A stretch of DNA of 57,473 bases from Desulfobacterales bacterium (GTDB lineage Bacteria > Desulfobacterota > Desulfobacteria > Desulfobacterales > JAQWFD01). Made by a program: the position numbers and the translations under genes. The notes under the pieces were generated by a model. The model did not search any database, was not told the DNA's origin, and was given only the letters and a program-made list of their open reading frames with translations. Below are positions 1 to 7,917 of this stretch, in pieces. The stretch lies in contig JAQWFD010000025.1 of NCBI GenBank assembly GCA_028704555.1, forward strand, positions 1 through 57,473, given 5' to 3'. The first letter of the stretch is position 1; each line of letters starts with the position of its first letter.

Positions 1-1
1 G

Positions 2-601
2 TTCTGGAGTTATCTGATCGTCGTGCTGATCGCGGCAGCCGGTCTGAGCCGGGTTCCCTTCACGCCGCTCAAAATGCATCACTGGCTGCTTCTGGGCCTT
101 GGTCTGACGCAGGTTCGCCCCCTGGTAGCCCTGATTGTTGTCGGGTGGCTGATCGCACTTGGCCTGCGAAAAAGGCAGCCGCCCCCCGAGCACTGGGCTG
201 CTTTTAACGCCACGCAGGTCCTTTTGTTCCTGTGGACAACGGCTGCCCTGTTCGGACTTTATCTTGCCATCGAACGGGGACTGCTGGGCATCCCGGACAT
301 GCAGATTGCCGGCAATAATTCCCGGGAGTTCACTCTTCACTGGACCCGGGACAGAATCGATGCGATCATGCCCCGTCCCTGGGTGCTGTCTCTGCCGCAA
401 TGGATCTACCATATGCTGATGCTCATCTGGTCCCTGTGGCTGGCCATGTCCGTCATCAAATGGCTCAAATGGGGATGGAATTGTTTCAGCGAAGGGGGTA
501 TCTGGAGAAAACCGCCGCTGAAAAAACGGCAACCGGACGGAACGCTTGAAATGGATGTGAAGTTGAAAAGCGAAGGACTGAGTGCTGAGTCAAAGGACTG
601 A
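2..601 (+). CDS. C-terminal part of a membrane protein, 5' end outside window
   Basis: The reading frame is open from base 2, so the gene starts before the window and only its last 199 codons are visible. The visible part has at least four hydrophobic segments (around the start, and near window positions 80-165, 215-280 and 400-465) separated by a loop rich in W, R and D, then a basic tail rich in K and R. I do not recognise a family or function. The last ten residues (SEGLSAESKD) are encoded by a simple CTGAGTGCTGAG-type repeat that continues past the stop, so the original C-terminus was probably slightly different. It sits about 100 bp upstream of the agmatinase-like gene, with repeats between, so co-transcription is uncertain. 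Confidence 0.6.
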   Translation, partial: FWSYLIVVLIAAAGLSRVPFTPLKMHHWLLLGLGLTQVRPLVALIVVGWLIALGLRKRQPPPEHWAAFNATQVLLFLWTTAALFGLYLAIERGLLGIPDMQIAGNNSREFTLHWTRDRIDAIMPRPWVLSLPQWIYHMLMLIWSLWLAMSVIKWLKWGWNCFSEGGIWRKPPLKKRQPDGTLEMDVKLKSEGLSAESKD

Positions 602-680
602 GGACAGGGGGCAGAGGACTGAAAACTTATGGCTGACGACTCACGACTCACGACTCTCGACTGTATTGACTCTTGACTAT
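572..680. repeat. Simple intergenic repeats, CTGAGGACTGAG type then GACTCACG type
   Basis: Bases 572-626 are built from variants of AAGGACTGAGTGCTGAG and overlap the last codons of the upstream membrane protein. Bases 633-680 are an imperfect tandem of the heptamer GACTCAC/GACTCTC. The same two repeat types recur at 7686-7862, 7935-7970, 18494-18587, 23310-23341, 29881-29905 and 34871-34900. No function is evident. Confidence 0.75.
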
Positions 681-703
681 ATTTTAAAGGAGCTGAACGA
701 TAT

Positions 704-1576
704 ATGACGATTCCACGGTTTATTCCCTTTGGCGGCGATGAGGTCAGGCCCATTGATTATGATGAGGCGGACATCGTGGTCCTGCCTTTATGTTATGAGC
801 ATGCCCCCTCCTATGGCACCGGCAGCGAGCAGGGGCCTTATTATATTCTGGAGGCATCGGAGCAGCTGGAACGAATCGATGAGCAGACCCTCGCGGTCTG
901 GGGGGATTATCCCATTTATACCCTTGAACCGGTAATACCGCCGCCGGATCCGGAAAAAGCCGTGATACAGATGAAAACCGCTGCGCATGAGGTTCTGACC
1001 CGGCATAAATTCCTATTGAGCCTCGGCGGGGATCACGCGGTGTCCATCGGCCCGATCATGGCGGCTTCACAGGTGTATCCGGATATGGGCGTGCTGCAGA
1101 TCGACGCACATCTTGACCTGAGAAATGAATGGAACGGGAGTCGCTACAATCATGCCTGCGTGATGCGGCGGGTGCTCGATGATGTGAAAGTCCCCATTGT
1201 TCAGGTCGGGATTCGCTCCTTTTCACCCGAGGAGGCCGATCTGGTCAAAAAACGGCACCTGTCACCGTTCTACGCCCATACGATCACTCCTTCCGATCGC
1301 ACATGGATCGATCGGGTAATCGAAGCCCTTCCCGAAACTATCTATATGACCATTGACCTGGACGGCCTGGATCCGTCCGTCATCCCGGGTACCGGCACCC
1401 CCGAGCCCGGCGGGCTTTCCTACCGGCAGCTGCTGGACCTGATCGATGCCGTCGGAAAGCACAAAACCGTTATCGCCGCCGACATCAACGAGCTTGCCAA
1501 AATACCCGGCACACAGGTATCCGAATATACCGCCGCAAAAATTGCCACCAAAATCATGGTTTACTGCCGAAAATAG
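704..1576 (+). CDS. speB: Agmatinase/arginase-family ureohydrolase
   Basis: A 290-residue ureohydrolase-fold protein, the usual length for agmatinase, which hydrolyses agmatine to putrescine and urea with a binuclear manganese centre. The metal ligands are in place: GGDHAVS (H111), DAHLDLR (D134, H136, D138) and MTIDLDGLDP (D218, D220), followed by the PGTGTPEPGG loop. The ATG at 704 has a strong Shine-Dalgarno sequence (AAAGGAG, 686-692). The third metal region reads YNHACVMRR instead of the SHG-type motif of many agmatinases, and the late motif is DINELAK, so the guanidino substrate cannot be fixed from sequence; arginase, guanidinobutyrase or formimidoylglutamase activity are alternatives. 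It appears monocistronic, with a hairpin terminator behind it. The family call is firm; the gene symbol reflects the best match only. Confidence 0.85.
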   Translation: MTIPRFIPFGGDEVRPIDYDEADIVVLPLCYEHAPSYGTGSEQGPYYILEASEQLERIDEQTLAVWGDYPIYTLEPVIPPPDPEKAVIQMKTAAHEVLTRHKFLLSLGGDHAVSIGPIMAASQVYPDMGVLQIDAHLDLRNEWNGSRYNHACVMRRVLDDVKVPIVQVGIRSFSPEEADLVKKRHLSPFYAHTITPSDRTWIDRVIEALPETIYMTIDLDGLDPSVIPGTGTPEPGGLSYRQLLDLIDAVGKHKTVIAADINELAKIPGTQVSEYTAAKIATKIMVYCRK

Positions 1577-1606
1577 AATCCGTATGTGCAGGATATGATC
1601 GATGGA

Positions 1607-1657
1607 GCCGGTAATCCGTTATGAGAACATCGTCATAAGGGATTACCGGCCATTTTT
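1607..1657 (+). terminator. Rho-independent terminator after the ureohydrolase
   Basis: A 16-bp stem with one mismatch: GCCGGTAATCCGTTAT (1607-1622) pairs with ATAAGGGATTACCGGC (1635-1650), followed by a T tract at 1653-1657. It separates the ureohydrolase from the TetR operon promoter that begins just downstream. Confidence 0.8.
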
Positions 1658-1661
1658 GGTA

Positions 1662-1689
1662 TTGATAAATATTTTTTTTCTTCTATAAT
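1662..1689 (+). promoter_or_regulatory. Sigma-70-type promoter of the TetR/ABC/UbiA operon
   Basis: TTGATA (1662-1667), a 16-bp spacer, and a perfect TATAAT (1684-1689). The start codon of the TetR gene lies 36 bp after the -10 box. The -10 box overlaps the palindrome described in the next entry. Confidence 0.75.
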
Positions 1690-1703
1690 GACCACCTGGT
1701 CAT
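1688..1703 (+). promoter_or_regulatory. Palindromic operator overlapping the -10 box
   Basis: ATGACCA-CC-TGGTCAT is a perfect 7+7 bp inverted repeat that begins inside the TATAAT box and covers the expected transcription start. TetR-family regulators commonly bind such short palindromes and repress their own operon, so autoregulation by the gene at 1725 is the natural reading. Binding is inferred. Confidence 0.65.
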
Positions 1704-1724
1704 CAATTCGAAACAGGGGTAGCT

Positions 1725-2402
1725 ATGGCAATAGAATCAAGTGAAACAAAACTGTTTTTAAATCTGGAGCCGGACAAGCAGGAACGGATTCTGAATGCGG
1801 CCATTCACGAATTTGCCGAAAAGGGGTATGATTCGGCCAGTATGAATGTGGTCGTCAAACAGGCCGGCATATCCAAGGGCTCCCTGTTCAAATACTTTAA
1901 CAGCAAAACCGGATTGTTTACCTTTGTCTACCGGATGGCGCTTGCGCAGGTTAAAAATTATCTCCGGACCGTCCGGGACAGCACCCTGGATGACCCCTTT
2001 TTCGTCCGGCTCGAAAAAATCATGCGGGCCGGGGTCGGATTCATCGACCGGTATCCGGGGCTGGCGAGAATTTACTACCGGATCATCTATACCGGAGATG
2101 CTCCCTATAAAAAAGAAATCCTCAAGGACATTCACAGCCAATCGCTGAAATTTATCGAATCGCTGGTCCGACAGGCCATCGAGCGCGCAGAGCTCCGCAA
2201 GGATCTGGACCCGGCAATCGGTGCATTTGTGCTGGAATGTGTTCTGGACCGGTTCGTTCAGGCCCATCACCTTGACTTTATTGACCCGTCCCTTCACCTC
2301 TGCGGCTGTCCGCCGGACGAATCCGACCGATGGATTCGCCACGTGATCGATCTGTTTAAACGCGGATTAGCGGCCCCTCTTTCCACAGACTCAACAGCAT
2401 AA
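1725..2402 (+). CDS. TetR/AcrR-family transcriptional regulator
   Basis: A 225-residue protein with a TetR-type N-terminal helix-turn-helix at about residues 20-65 (ILNAAIHEFAEKGYDSASMN, then AGISKGSLFKYFNSK), followed by a divergent all-helical ligand-binding half. An AGGGG ribosome-binding site precedes the ATG. It is the first gene of an operon with a substrate-binding protein, ATPase, permease and UbiA-type prenyltransferase; the gap to the next gene is about 20 bp. The palindrome at 1688-1703 is its likely operator, so it probably represses this operon until an inducer, perhaps the imported compound or a prenylated product, binds. The C-terminus carries a short CGCP segment with two cysteines (around residues 190-193) of unknown meaning. 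The inducer is unknown. Confidence 0.85.
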   Translation: MAIESSETKLFLNLEPDKQERILNAAIHEFAEKGYDSASMNVVVKQAGISKGSLFKYFNSKTGLFTFVYRMALAQVKNYLRTVRDSTLDDPFFVRLEKIMRAGVGFIDRYPGLARIYYRIIYTGDAPYKKEILKDIHSQSLKFIESLVRQAIERAELRKDLDPAIGAFVLECVLDRFVQAHHLDFIDPSLHLCGCPPDESDRWIRHVIDLFKRGLAAPLSTDSTA

Positions 2403-2423
2403 GATAAGGAGCGAGGCATCGAG

Positions 2424-3374
2424 ATGAAATTTAATCAAAAAATGTCCGTCATCGTTGCGTGTATCGTCATATTGGCGACCGGATTCGGTCATGCGCTGGC
2501 CGACTCATGTCCTGAAATCCGGTTCGGTACCCTGCCGGTTCTGAAGGCGCTCCCCGTATTTGTTGCGGCTGAAAAAGGCTACTTTACCGAACAGGGGATT
2601 CGCGTCTCCCTGGTTCCCTTTTCGTCCGCCCTGGAAAAGGATGTGGCCCTGACCGCCGGAGAAATTTCCGGCTACTTCGGTGATATGATGACCGCGATGA
2701 TGCTCAATGCCAACCGCATTCCCATCCGCATCATCGCCACCATTTTCAATGCCACCGGCGATCAGCGACTGTTTGGCATCGTAACGGCACCGGGCGCTTC
2801 CCTCAGGACGCTTCACGAGGTGGCTACCGCGGGCATTGCCGGGTCATCCAACACGATCATCGACTATATCACCACCCGGATTCTGGAATCTCAGGGCATC
2901 GATACCCGCTCGTTCAACCTCATCGAAGCCAAAAAAATACCCATCCGCCTCCAGATGCTGCTCAGCGGCCAGATCCCGGCAGCCACCCTGCCAGAGCCTT
3001 TGCTCACCCTTGCCGTCAGCAAGGGAGGCCGCGTGGTAGCCGATGATGCCGGAAAAAGCATCTCCGCCATTATCCTGGCGTTCAGGGACGACGTATTAAC
3101 GGCCTATCCCGATGATATCAGAAAATTTATGACGGCCATCTCCAAAGCCGCCGACACCATCAACCGGGAGCCTGAATCAGTTCGATCCATCATGATCCAG
3201 TATTGCCGGGTTCCCAAATCCCTTGAAAAAACGTATCCGGTTCCCGTCATTCCGGACATCGTCCTGCCGGACAGCCGGCAGGTTCAGGATGTCTACCAAT
3301 GGCTGAGCGACAAAAAGCTGATTCATGAAACCCGCGTCTGTGAACGGATCATTTCCGATGGCTATCTCCCATAA
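2424..3374 (+). CDS. ABC transporter substrate-binding protein, SsuA/THI5-like
   Basis: A 316-residue periplasmic binding protein. It has a classic Sec signal peptide: basic MKFNQK, a hydrophobic core, and a likely cleavage after ALA near residue 26. The mature protein starts with the pattern of the NMT1/THI5/SsuA class (IRFGTLPVLKALPVFVAAEKGYFTEQGI), which binds sulfonates, nitrate, taurine or thiamine precursors. Near residue 50 it has a serine-rich ligand loop and later LLSGQIPAATLPEPL, the hinge region typical of the class. It is followed directly by its ATPase and permease. The ligand is not predictable. Enzymes MqnA and MqnD share this fold, but the signal peptide and transporter context argue for a true binding protein. 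Confidence 0.85.
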   Translation: MKFNQKMSVIVACIVILATGFGHALADSCPEIRFGTLPVLKALPVFVAAEKGYFTEQGIRVSLVPFSSALEKDVALTAGEISGYFGDMMTAMMLNANRIPIRIIATIFNATGDQRLFGIVTAPGASLRTLHEVATAGIAGSSNTIIDYITTRILESQGIDTRSFNLIEAKKIPIRLQMLLSGQIPAATLPEPLLTLAVSKGGRVVADDAGKSISAIILAFRDDVLTAYPDDIRKFMTAISKAADTINREPESVRSIMIQYCRVPKSLEKTYPVPVIPDIVLPDSRQVQDVYQWLSDKKLIHETRVCERIISDGYLP

Positions 3375-4113
3375 CCTGCTCGATGTCGACCAGCTGAGCA
3401 AAACGTATTCAAACGGCGATGCCTGCAAAACCGTTTTAAAGGATGTTTCGCTGAGCCTGCCCCGGCATGATTCCCTGGCAGTGGTGGGTCCGTCCGGCTG
3501 CGGGAAAAGCACCCTGCTGCTTATGATTTCCGGCCTGATGCCGGCCTCGGGCGGTACGATCCGGCTCGATAAAACCGTCTGCAAGGGCCCCAGCCGCGAT
3601 GTGGGTGTTGTATTTCAACAGTACGGGCTGTTCCCATGGAAAACCACACAGGACAATATCCTCCTCGGCGCCAGGATTCAAGACATCGACGTGCCGGATA
3701 CCGTGTTTTCAGAACTCAAACAGGAACTGGGGATCGAAGGTCTGGATCATCTGTATCCGAACCAGCTCAGCGGCGGCCAGCGCCAGCGCGTTGCCCTGGC
3801 CAGGGCTCTGCTGCTCAATCCCAGGCTTCTGATGCTCGATGAGCCCTTTGCCGCCCTCGATGCCATCACACGTGAGCATCTGCAGAACCACCTGCTGTCC
3901 GTGTTTCAACATCGCGGATTCAGCTTCATTCTGGTCACCCACAATATCGAAGAAGCGATATTTCTCGGCCGGCGCATTGTCTTGATGGACCCCGGCATAA
4001 AAGGAATCCATTCCATCGTTGACAACCCGGGGATGGGCGAACCCGATTATCGGGAACATCCCGATTTTTTTCATAAGGTGCTCGAAATCCGGCGCCTGTT
4101 AAAGAAAAACTGA
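3358..4113 (+). CDS. ABC transporter ATP-binding protein, SsuB/TauB type
   Basis: A 251-residue nucleotide-binding subunit with Walker A GPSGCGKST, Q-loop VVFQQYGLFPW, signature LSGGQRQR, Walker B LLMLDEPFAALD and H-loop VTHN, all intact. The Q-loop with FPW is typical of the nitrate/sulfonate/taurine importer ATPases. An upstream ATG at 3325 is in frame, but the start at 3358 fits the family length better and gives a 17-bp overlap with the binding-protein gene, which suggests translational coupling. The stop codon at 4111-4113 is immediately followed by the permease ATG. It powers import of the compound bound by the preceding protein. Confidence 0.9.
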   Translation: MAISHNLLDVDQLSKTYSNGDACKTVLKDVSLSLPRHDSLAVVGPSGCGKSTLLLMISGLMPASGGTIRLDKTVCKGPSRDVGVVFQQYGLFPWKTTQDNILLGARIQDIDVPDTVFSELKQELGIEGLDHLYPNQLSGGQRQRVALARALLLNPRLLMLDEPFAALDAITREHLQNHLLSVFQHRGFSFILVTHNIEEAIFLGRRIVLMDPGIKGIHSIVDNPGMGEPDYREHPDFFHKVLEIRRLLKKN

Positions 4114-4860
4114 ATGGAAAAAATACCCGGCATCCGTTATTTGATCACCATCGCCGTATTGCTGACTCTGTGGTCCGCGGCCTCAGTTCTGGTCGGAAAC
4201 ACCCTGCTTCCGGGTCCGATCCCCACAACAATCCGGCTGGGACAGGAAATCCGACAGCCGGTGTTCTGGAGCCATATCCACGCCAGCTTCTACCGGGTCA
4301 TGGGGGGCCTGGCCTGCGGATTTATCACTGCCGTTCCGCTGGGCCTGATGATGGGCAGCAGCCGGACGCTGGACCGGTGGTTTTCCCCGTTAATTTATCT
4401 GACCTATCCGATTCCCAAAATCGTCTTTCTGCCGGTTTTTCTGCTGCTGTTCGGCCTTGGGGATATGAGCAAAATACTGCTGATTGCCCTGATCATTTTC
4501 TTCCAGCTGCTGATTACCACACGCGACAGCGCCCGCCAGATCGAAACAGAAATGATCTATTCTTTTCAATCACTGGGTGGAAACCGATGGCATTATTTCC
4601 GGCATGTGGTATGGCCGGTGAGTCTGCCCGGAATTTTCACTTCGCTTCGGGTCGGAACCGGAATTGCCGTTGCAGTTTTATTTTTTGTCGAATCGATCGG
4701 TACCCGCCGTGGACTGGGATTTTTCATCATCGATTCATGGGGTATCGCCGATTATCCGGCCATGTTTGTTGGCATCATTTCGCTGTCTGCGATCGGTATC
4801 GTGCTGTATGAGGCTTTTGACCTGCTGGAGAAAAGAGTCTGTAGATGGAAGCAAATCTGA
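4114..4860 (+). CDS. ABC transporter permease, SsuC/TauC type
   Basis: A 248-residue inner-membrane permease with about six hydrophobic segments. The cytoplasmic coupling (EAA-like) loop SFQSLGGNRWHYFRHVVWP lies around residues 150-168, followed by LPGIFTSLRVG, as in the binding-protein-dependent permease family (BPD_transp_1). It starts directly after the ATPase stop codon and overlaps the prenyltransferase gene by 16 bp, so all genes from 1725 to 5753 read as one transcript. It forms the membrane channel of an importer, probably as a homodimer with two ATPase copies. Confidence 0.88.
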   Translation: MEKIPGIRYLITIAVLLTLWSAASVLVGNTLLPGPIPTTIRLGQEIRQPVFWSHIHASFYRVMGGLACGFITAVPLGLMMGSSRTLDRWFSPLIYLTYPIPKIVFLPVFLLLFGLGDMSKILLIALIIFFQLLITTRDSARQIETEMIYSFQSLGGNRWHYFRHVVWPVSLPGIFTSLRVGTGIAVAVLFFVESIGTRRGLGFFIIDSWGIADYPAMFVGIISLSAIGIVLYEAFDLLEKRVCRWKQI

Positions 4861-5753
4861 AACTGAAAATCAGGGCATGGATTCAGGCCGGAAGGCCGCC
4901 ATTTTACATCGCCACCTTCATCCCCCTGGCCATCGGCTGGATTCTCGGAAAGCAGCAGTGCGGCAGCTGGCATCCGGAACGATTTTTCTTCATCGCTCTG
5001 GGATCTTTCCTGATTCATCTGGCCACCAACCTGGCCAATGACGTATTCGATCACCTGCAGGGAACCGATGACGGAGACTCTATCGGGGGCTCCCGGGTCA
5101 TTCAGGAAGGCGCGCTGTCCTTCACCGCCGTGAAAAACGCCATGATCGGCTGTTATGCGAGCGCCTGTCTGATCGGGCTTTACGCCATGTCGGTCTGGAA
5201 TCTGTGGGGCCTGCTGCCGCTGATGGCGGTGGCCCTTTTCAGCAGCATATTTTATGTCGCCCCTCCCGTGCGTTACGGGTACCACGGGCTGGGGGAAGTA
5301 TCGGTGGCCGTGAACATGGGTCCGGTCATGGTGCTGGGCACCAGCTGGGTCATTTCGGAAAACCCGTCATGGCTGCCGGTAATCGTCTCGATTCCGGTCG
5401 GGTTGATGGTGGCATCGATTTTATATTATCAGAGCCTGCCGGACATGAAAACCGACGCCGCCGCCGGCAAACGCACCCTGGCCGTACGACTGGGCAAAAA
5501 ATGGGCCTGCCGGGGACTCATCTTTCAATGGATAGCGGTATACGGCAGCATCATCCTGCTGACCGCATCAGGCACCGTATCGCGGATCAGCCTGATCAGC
5601 CTGGCAACCCTCCCGCTGCTGATCAAAATAACGCGCCTCATCCGTCAGACCCATGACTGGGTCGAGCTGGATACCCACGGGAAATACGTCCGCATTTTAT
5701 ATCTGATCAATGGCTTGATCATCATTGCGGGGCTGTTAAAAAAACAGCTTTGA
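4845..5753 (+). CDS. UbiA-family prenyltransferase, MenA-like
   Basis: A 302-residue integral membrane protein of the UbiA superfamily, which joins a polyprenyl chain to an aromatic acceptor in the membrane. Both Asp-rich motifs are present: NDVFDHLQGTD (around 65-75) and DMKTDAAAGKRT (around 200-211), with about eight hydrophobic helices. The second motif with GKRTLAVRLG is typical of MenA (1,4-dihydroxy-2-naphthoate prenyltransferase) and its MqnP relatives. The gene overlaps the permease by 16 bp, so the importer and this enzyme are made together. This could mean that the importer brings in the acceptor or a precursor. A role in menaquinone synthesis is plausible but not proven; no other men or mqn genes are in the window. 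Confidence 0.85.
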   Translation: MEANLKLKIRAWIQAGRPPFYIATFIPLAIGWILGKQQCGSWHPERFFFIALGSFLIHLATNLANDVFDHLQGTDDGDSIGGSRVIQEGALSFTAVKNAMIGCYASACLIGLYAMSVWNLWGLLPLMAVALFSSIFYVAPPVRYGYHGLGEVSVAVNMGPVMVLGTSWVISENPSWLPVIVSIPVGLMVASILYYQSLPDMKTDAAAGKRTLAVRLGKKWACRGLIFQWIAVYGSIILLTASGTVSRISLISLATLPLLIKITRLIRQTHDWVELDTHGKYVRILYLINGLIIIAGLLKKQL

Positions 5754-5778
5754 GTGCCAGGAGATTAAAACAGCCCCG
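5728..5778. terminator. Inverted repeat spanning two convergent stop codons
   Basis: CGGGGCTGTT (5728-5737) is exactly complementary to AACAGCCCCG (5769-5778). A shorter hairpin, GCTGTT/AACAGC followed by TTT, is nested on the left. The two genes converge with only 11 bp between them, so this may act as a shared bidirectional terminator built into both coding ends. The loop is long, so the call is tentative. Confidence 0.35.
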
Positions 5779-7528
5779 TGACCTTTCCTGTTTCCGTATT
5801 CACATCGACTCTTCGAAACGCCGGGTTGGAGCCGGTTCCCGGCATCAGGCTGATATCCCAGGTGCAGGGGCACAGGAACCTGGCGCCCGAATAGACGAGC
5901 ACATCGCGAATGGGCAGTATCCATCCTTTGGGGACTCCCTTGAGTTTTGGATTATGGCTCAGACTCAGATGGGTTTTTACCATCAGGGTGGCGTAATCAT
6001 CGTATCGGGAATCGCTTTCGAGGCTTCTGGCCTTGGCCTCGGCATCCGGACTCCAGGAAACGCCGTCGGCCCCGTAGATTTCCCTGGCAATCAGCTGGAC
6101 CCGGTCTCGCAGTTTCATCTCTTTCGGGTACAGAAACTTGAAATCATTTCCGTCATTGCAGGCATCGATCACTGCATCGGCCAGCTCAAGGGCCCCGTCT
6201 CCGCCATGCTCCCAGTGGGTGGATTTGGCGCAGCGGGCGCCGGCCGATTCGGCCGCATCCTTCACCAGCCGGATTTCATCCGGCGTATCGGTATGAAAGC
6301 AGTTGATGCACACCACCGGATTGATGCCGGATTTTCGGATGGTATGGATGTGATGGATCATGTTTTCAAGGCCTTTTTCAAGCAGGCCCAGATCTTCCCT
6401 GACGTAGGCTTCGGGCAGGGCAAGGCCGGAAACCACGGCAGGGCCTCCGCCGTGCATTTTGAGCGCCCGGATCGTTGTCGTGAGCACGGAGACATTGGGC
6501 GTCAATCCGCTCAGGCGGCATTTGACATTCCAGAATTTTTCAAACCCGATATCAGCGGCAAACCCGCTTTCCGTCACATGATAGTCATGCATTTTCAACC
6601 CGATCCGATCGGCGATGATCGAGGACTGTCCGATGGCGATATTGGCAAACGGACCGGCATGGACCATGCACGGCTGGTATTCGACCGTACTCATCAGGGT
6701 GGGGTTGATGGTCTTTCTCATCCAGGCCGTCATGGCGCCGCCCACTTCCAGATCCCCGGTGGTCACGGGATTTCCGGACTTGTCAAACGCGACCGTGATC
6801 TCATCGAGACGCTTTCTCAGATCAGCCAGATCCTTGGCCACCGCGAGGATTGCCATGCATTCGGAAGCCGGGGCAATATCAAACCGGGACTGCATGGTAA
6901 ACCCGTCATAGCGGCCGCCGATACCTATAACGACATTTCTCAGGGCCTGTGCGCAATAATCGATGACCCAGCCCATTTCCACCCGGGTCGGATCGATATT
7001 AAGCCGGCGCATGCCGGTGAGCCGCTGAAGCTGCTCGTCATTGTAATTTCGCTCATGCTGCATCCGGGCCGTCATAGCGACCATGGCCAGATTGTGGGCA
7101 TTCATGATATCGTTCATATCATTGGTCAGCCCCAGAGAAAAATCGGTCATCGGGATCAACAGCGCATTGCCTCCGCCTGCGGCCGTTCCTTTCACATTCA
7201 TGGTCGGCCCGCCGGACGGCTGTCTCAATGCCCCGCCCACGTTCATGCCCCGCTTGCCCAGCCCTTCGATCAGGCCGATGGACGTGGTACTTTTTCCCTC
7301 ACCCAGCGGTGTGGGGGTAACGGCCGTGACCTCGATATATTTTCCGTTGGGTTTATCCTTGAGACGGTTGATGATCTTCATGAAATCGAGCTTGCACAGT
7401 CGCCCCATCGGCAGAATTTCATCCTTTTCCAGCCCGAGCCGGTCCCGCCACTCATCCGGCATGGGCATATGTTCTTCCGCCGCTTCCGATATCTGCCAGT
7501 CTTCCATTTCCAGCGCATTGTAAGCCAT
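5765..7528 (-). CDS. fhs: Formate-tetrahydrofolate ligase
   Basis: A 587-residue formyltetrahydrofolate synthetase: formate + ATP + THF give 10-formyl-THF, the entry step of the methyl branch of the Wood-Ljungdahl pathway and a source of one-carbon units. The ATP-binding motif TPLGEGKST lies near residue 75, with the family blocks [27 protein letters not shown] and [10 protein letters not shown] following. The ATG at 7528 has a good AAGGAAG ribosome-binding site. It is longer than the common 555-560 residues because of an N-terminal extension of about 20 residues ([21 protein letters not shown]) and internal insertions. Variation around [17 protein letters not shown] suggests a divergent branch rather than the acetogen type. 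The opposite strand is open for almost 600 codons, but that frame is a shadow. Confidence 0.95.
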   Translation of the reverse strand: MAYNALEMEDWQISEAAEEHMPMPDEWRDRLGLEKDEILPMGRLCKLDFMKIINRLKDKPNGKYIEVTAVTPTPLGEGKSTTSIGLIEGLGKRGMNVGGALRQPSGGPTMNVKGTAAGGGNALLIPMTDFSLGLTNDMNDIMNAHNLAMVAMTARMQHERNYNDEQLQRLTGMRRLNIDPTRVEMGWVIDYCAQALRNVVIGIGGRYDGFTMQSRFDIAPASECMAILAVAKDLADLRKRLDEITVAFDKSGNPVTTGDLEVGGAMTAWMRKTINPTLMSTVEYQPCMVHAGPFANIAIGQSSIIADRIGLKMHDYHVTESGFAADIGFEKFWNVKCRLSGLTPNVSVLTTTIRALKMHGGGPAVVSGLALPEAYVREDLGLLEKGLENMIHHIHTIRKSGINPVVCINCFHTDTPDEIRLVKDAAESAGARCAKSTHWEHGGDGALELADAVIDACNDGNDFKFLYPKEMKLRDRVQLIAREIYGADGVSWSPDAEAKARSLESDSRYDDYATLMVKTHLSLSHNPKLKGVPKGWILPIRDVLVYSGARFLCPCTWDISLMPGTGSNPAFRRVDVNTETGKVTGLF

Positions 7529-7917
7529 GAGCCTTAACTTCCTTTTGGATTAAGTCAATTCAACCATCCGACATTCATGCCATATAAGGATCACGGAAGG
7601 AATAAATTCCGCCCCTGACCCTAAGCCGAACTTGCAAAAAAAATGGTTACCATGGGGGATTGGATTTGACAAGGGATAAGAGCGAAGGACTACGGACTGA
7701 GTGCTGAGGACTGAGTAAAAAAAGCTGTGAAGGTATGGGGTTCAGGGTATAAGGTATAAGGTGCAAGCAGTTGGAATAAACGGCATAAAGTCCTAAAAAA
7801 AATCCAGGCCATAAAACTCAGCCCTCAGTCCTCTGACTCCTGCCTCTCTACTACCGGTCTGACACAGGGGTCCGCCCCTACGCTCTGGACGCAGCCCCAT
7901 GTTTTTATTATTTCTGC
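7529..7917. other. Non-coding gap with simple repeats, upstream of fhs
   Basis: About 390 bp without a credible gene. It holds CTGAGTGCTGAGGACTGAGT-type repeats at 7686-7720 and an inverted version at 7818-7862, a short tandem around TATAAGGTATAAGG (7750-7762), and the fhs ribosome-binding site. I cannot pick a convincing fhs promoter. Confidence 0.5.

Noticed and set aside
2424..3374. Menaquinone enzyme MqnA/MqnD instead of a binding protein
   Set aside because: The fold is shared, but the signal peptide and adjacent ATPase and permease point to transport.
5750..7537. A 595-codon open frame on the plus strand across fhs
   Set aside because: It is exactly antisense to a gene with clear fhs motifs, is rich in H, G, P and R as expected for a GC-biased shadow, and has no domain.
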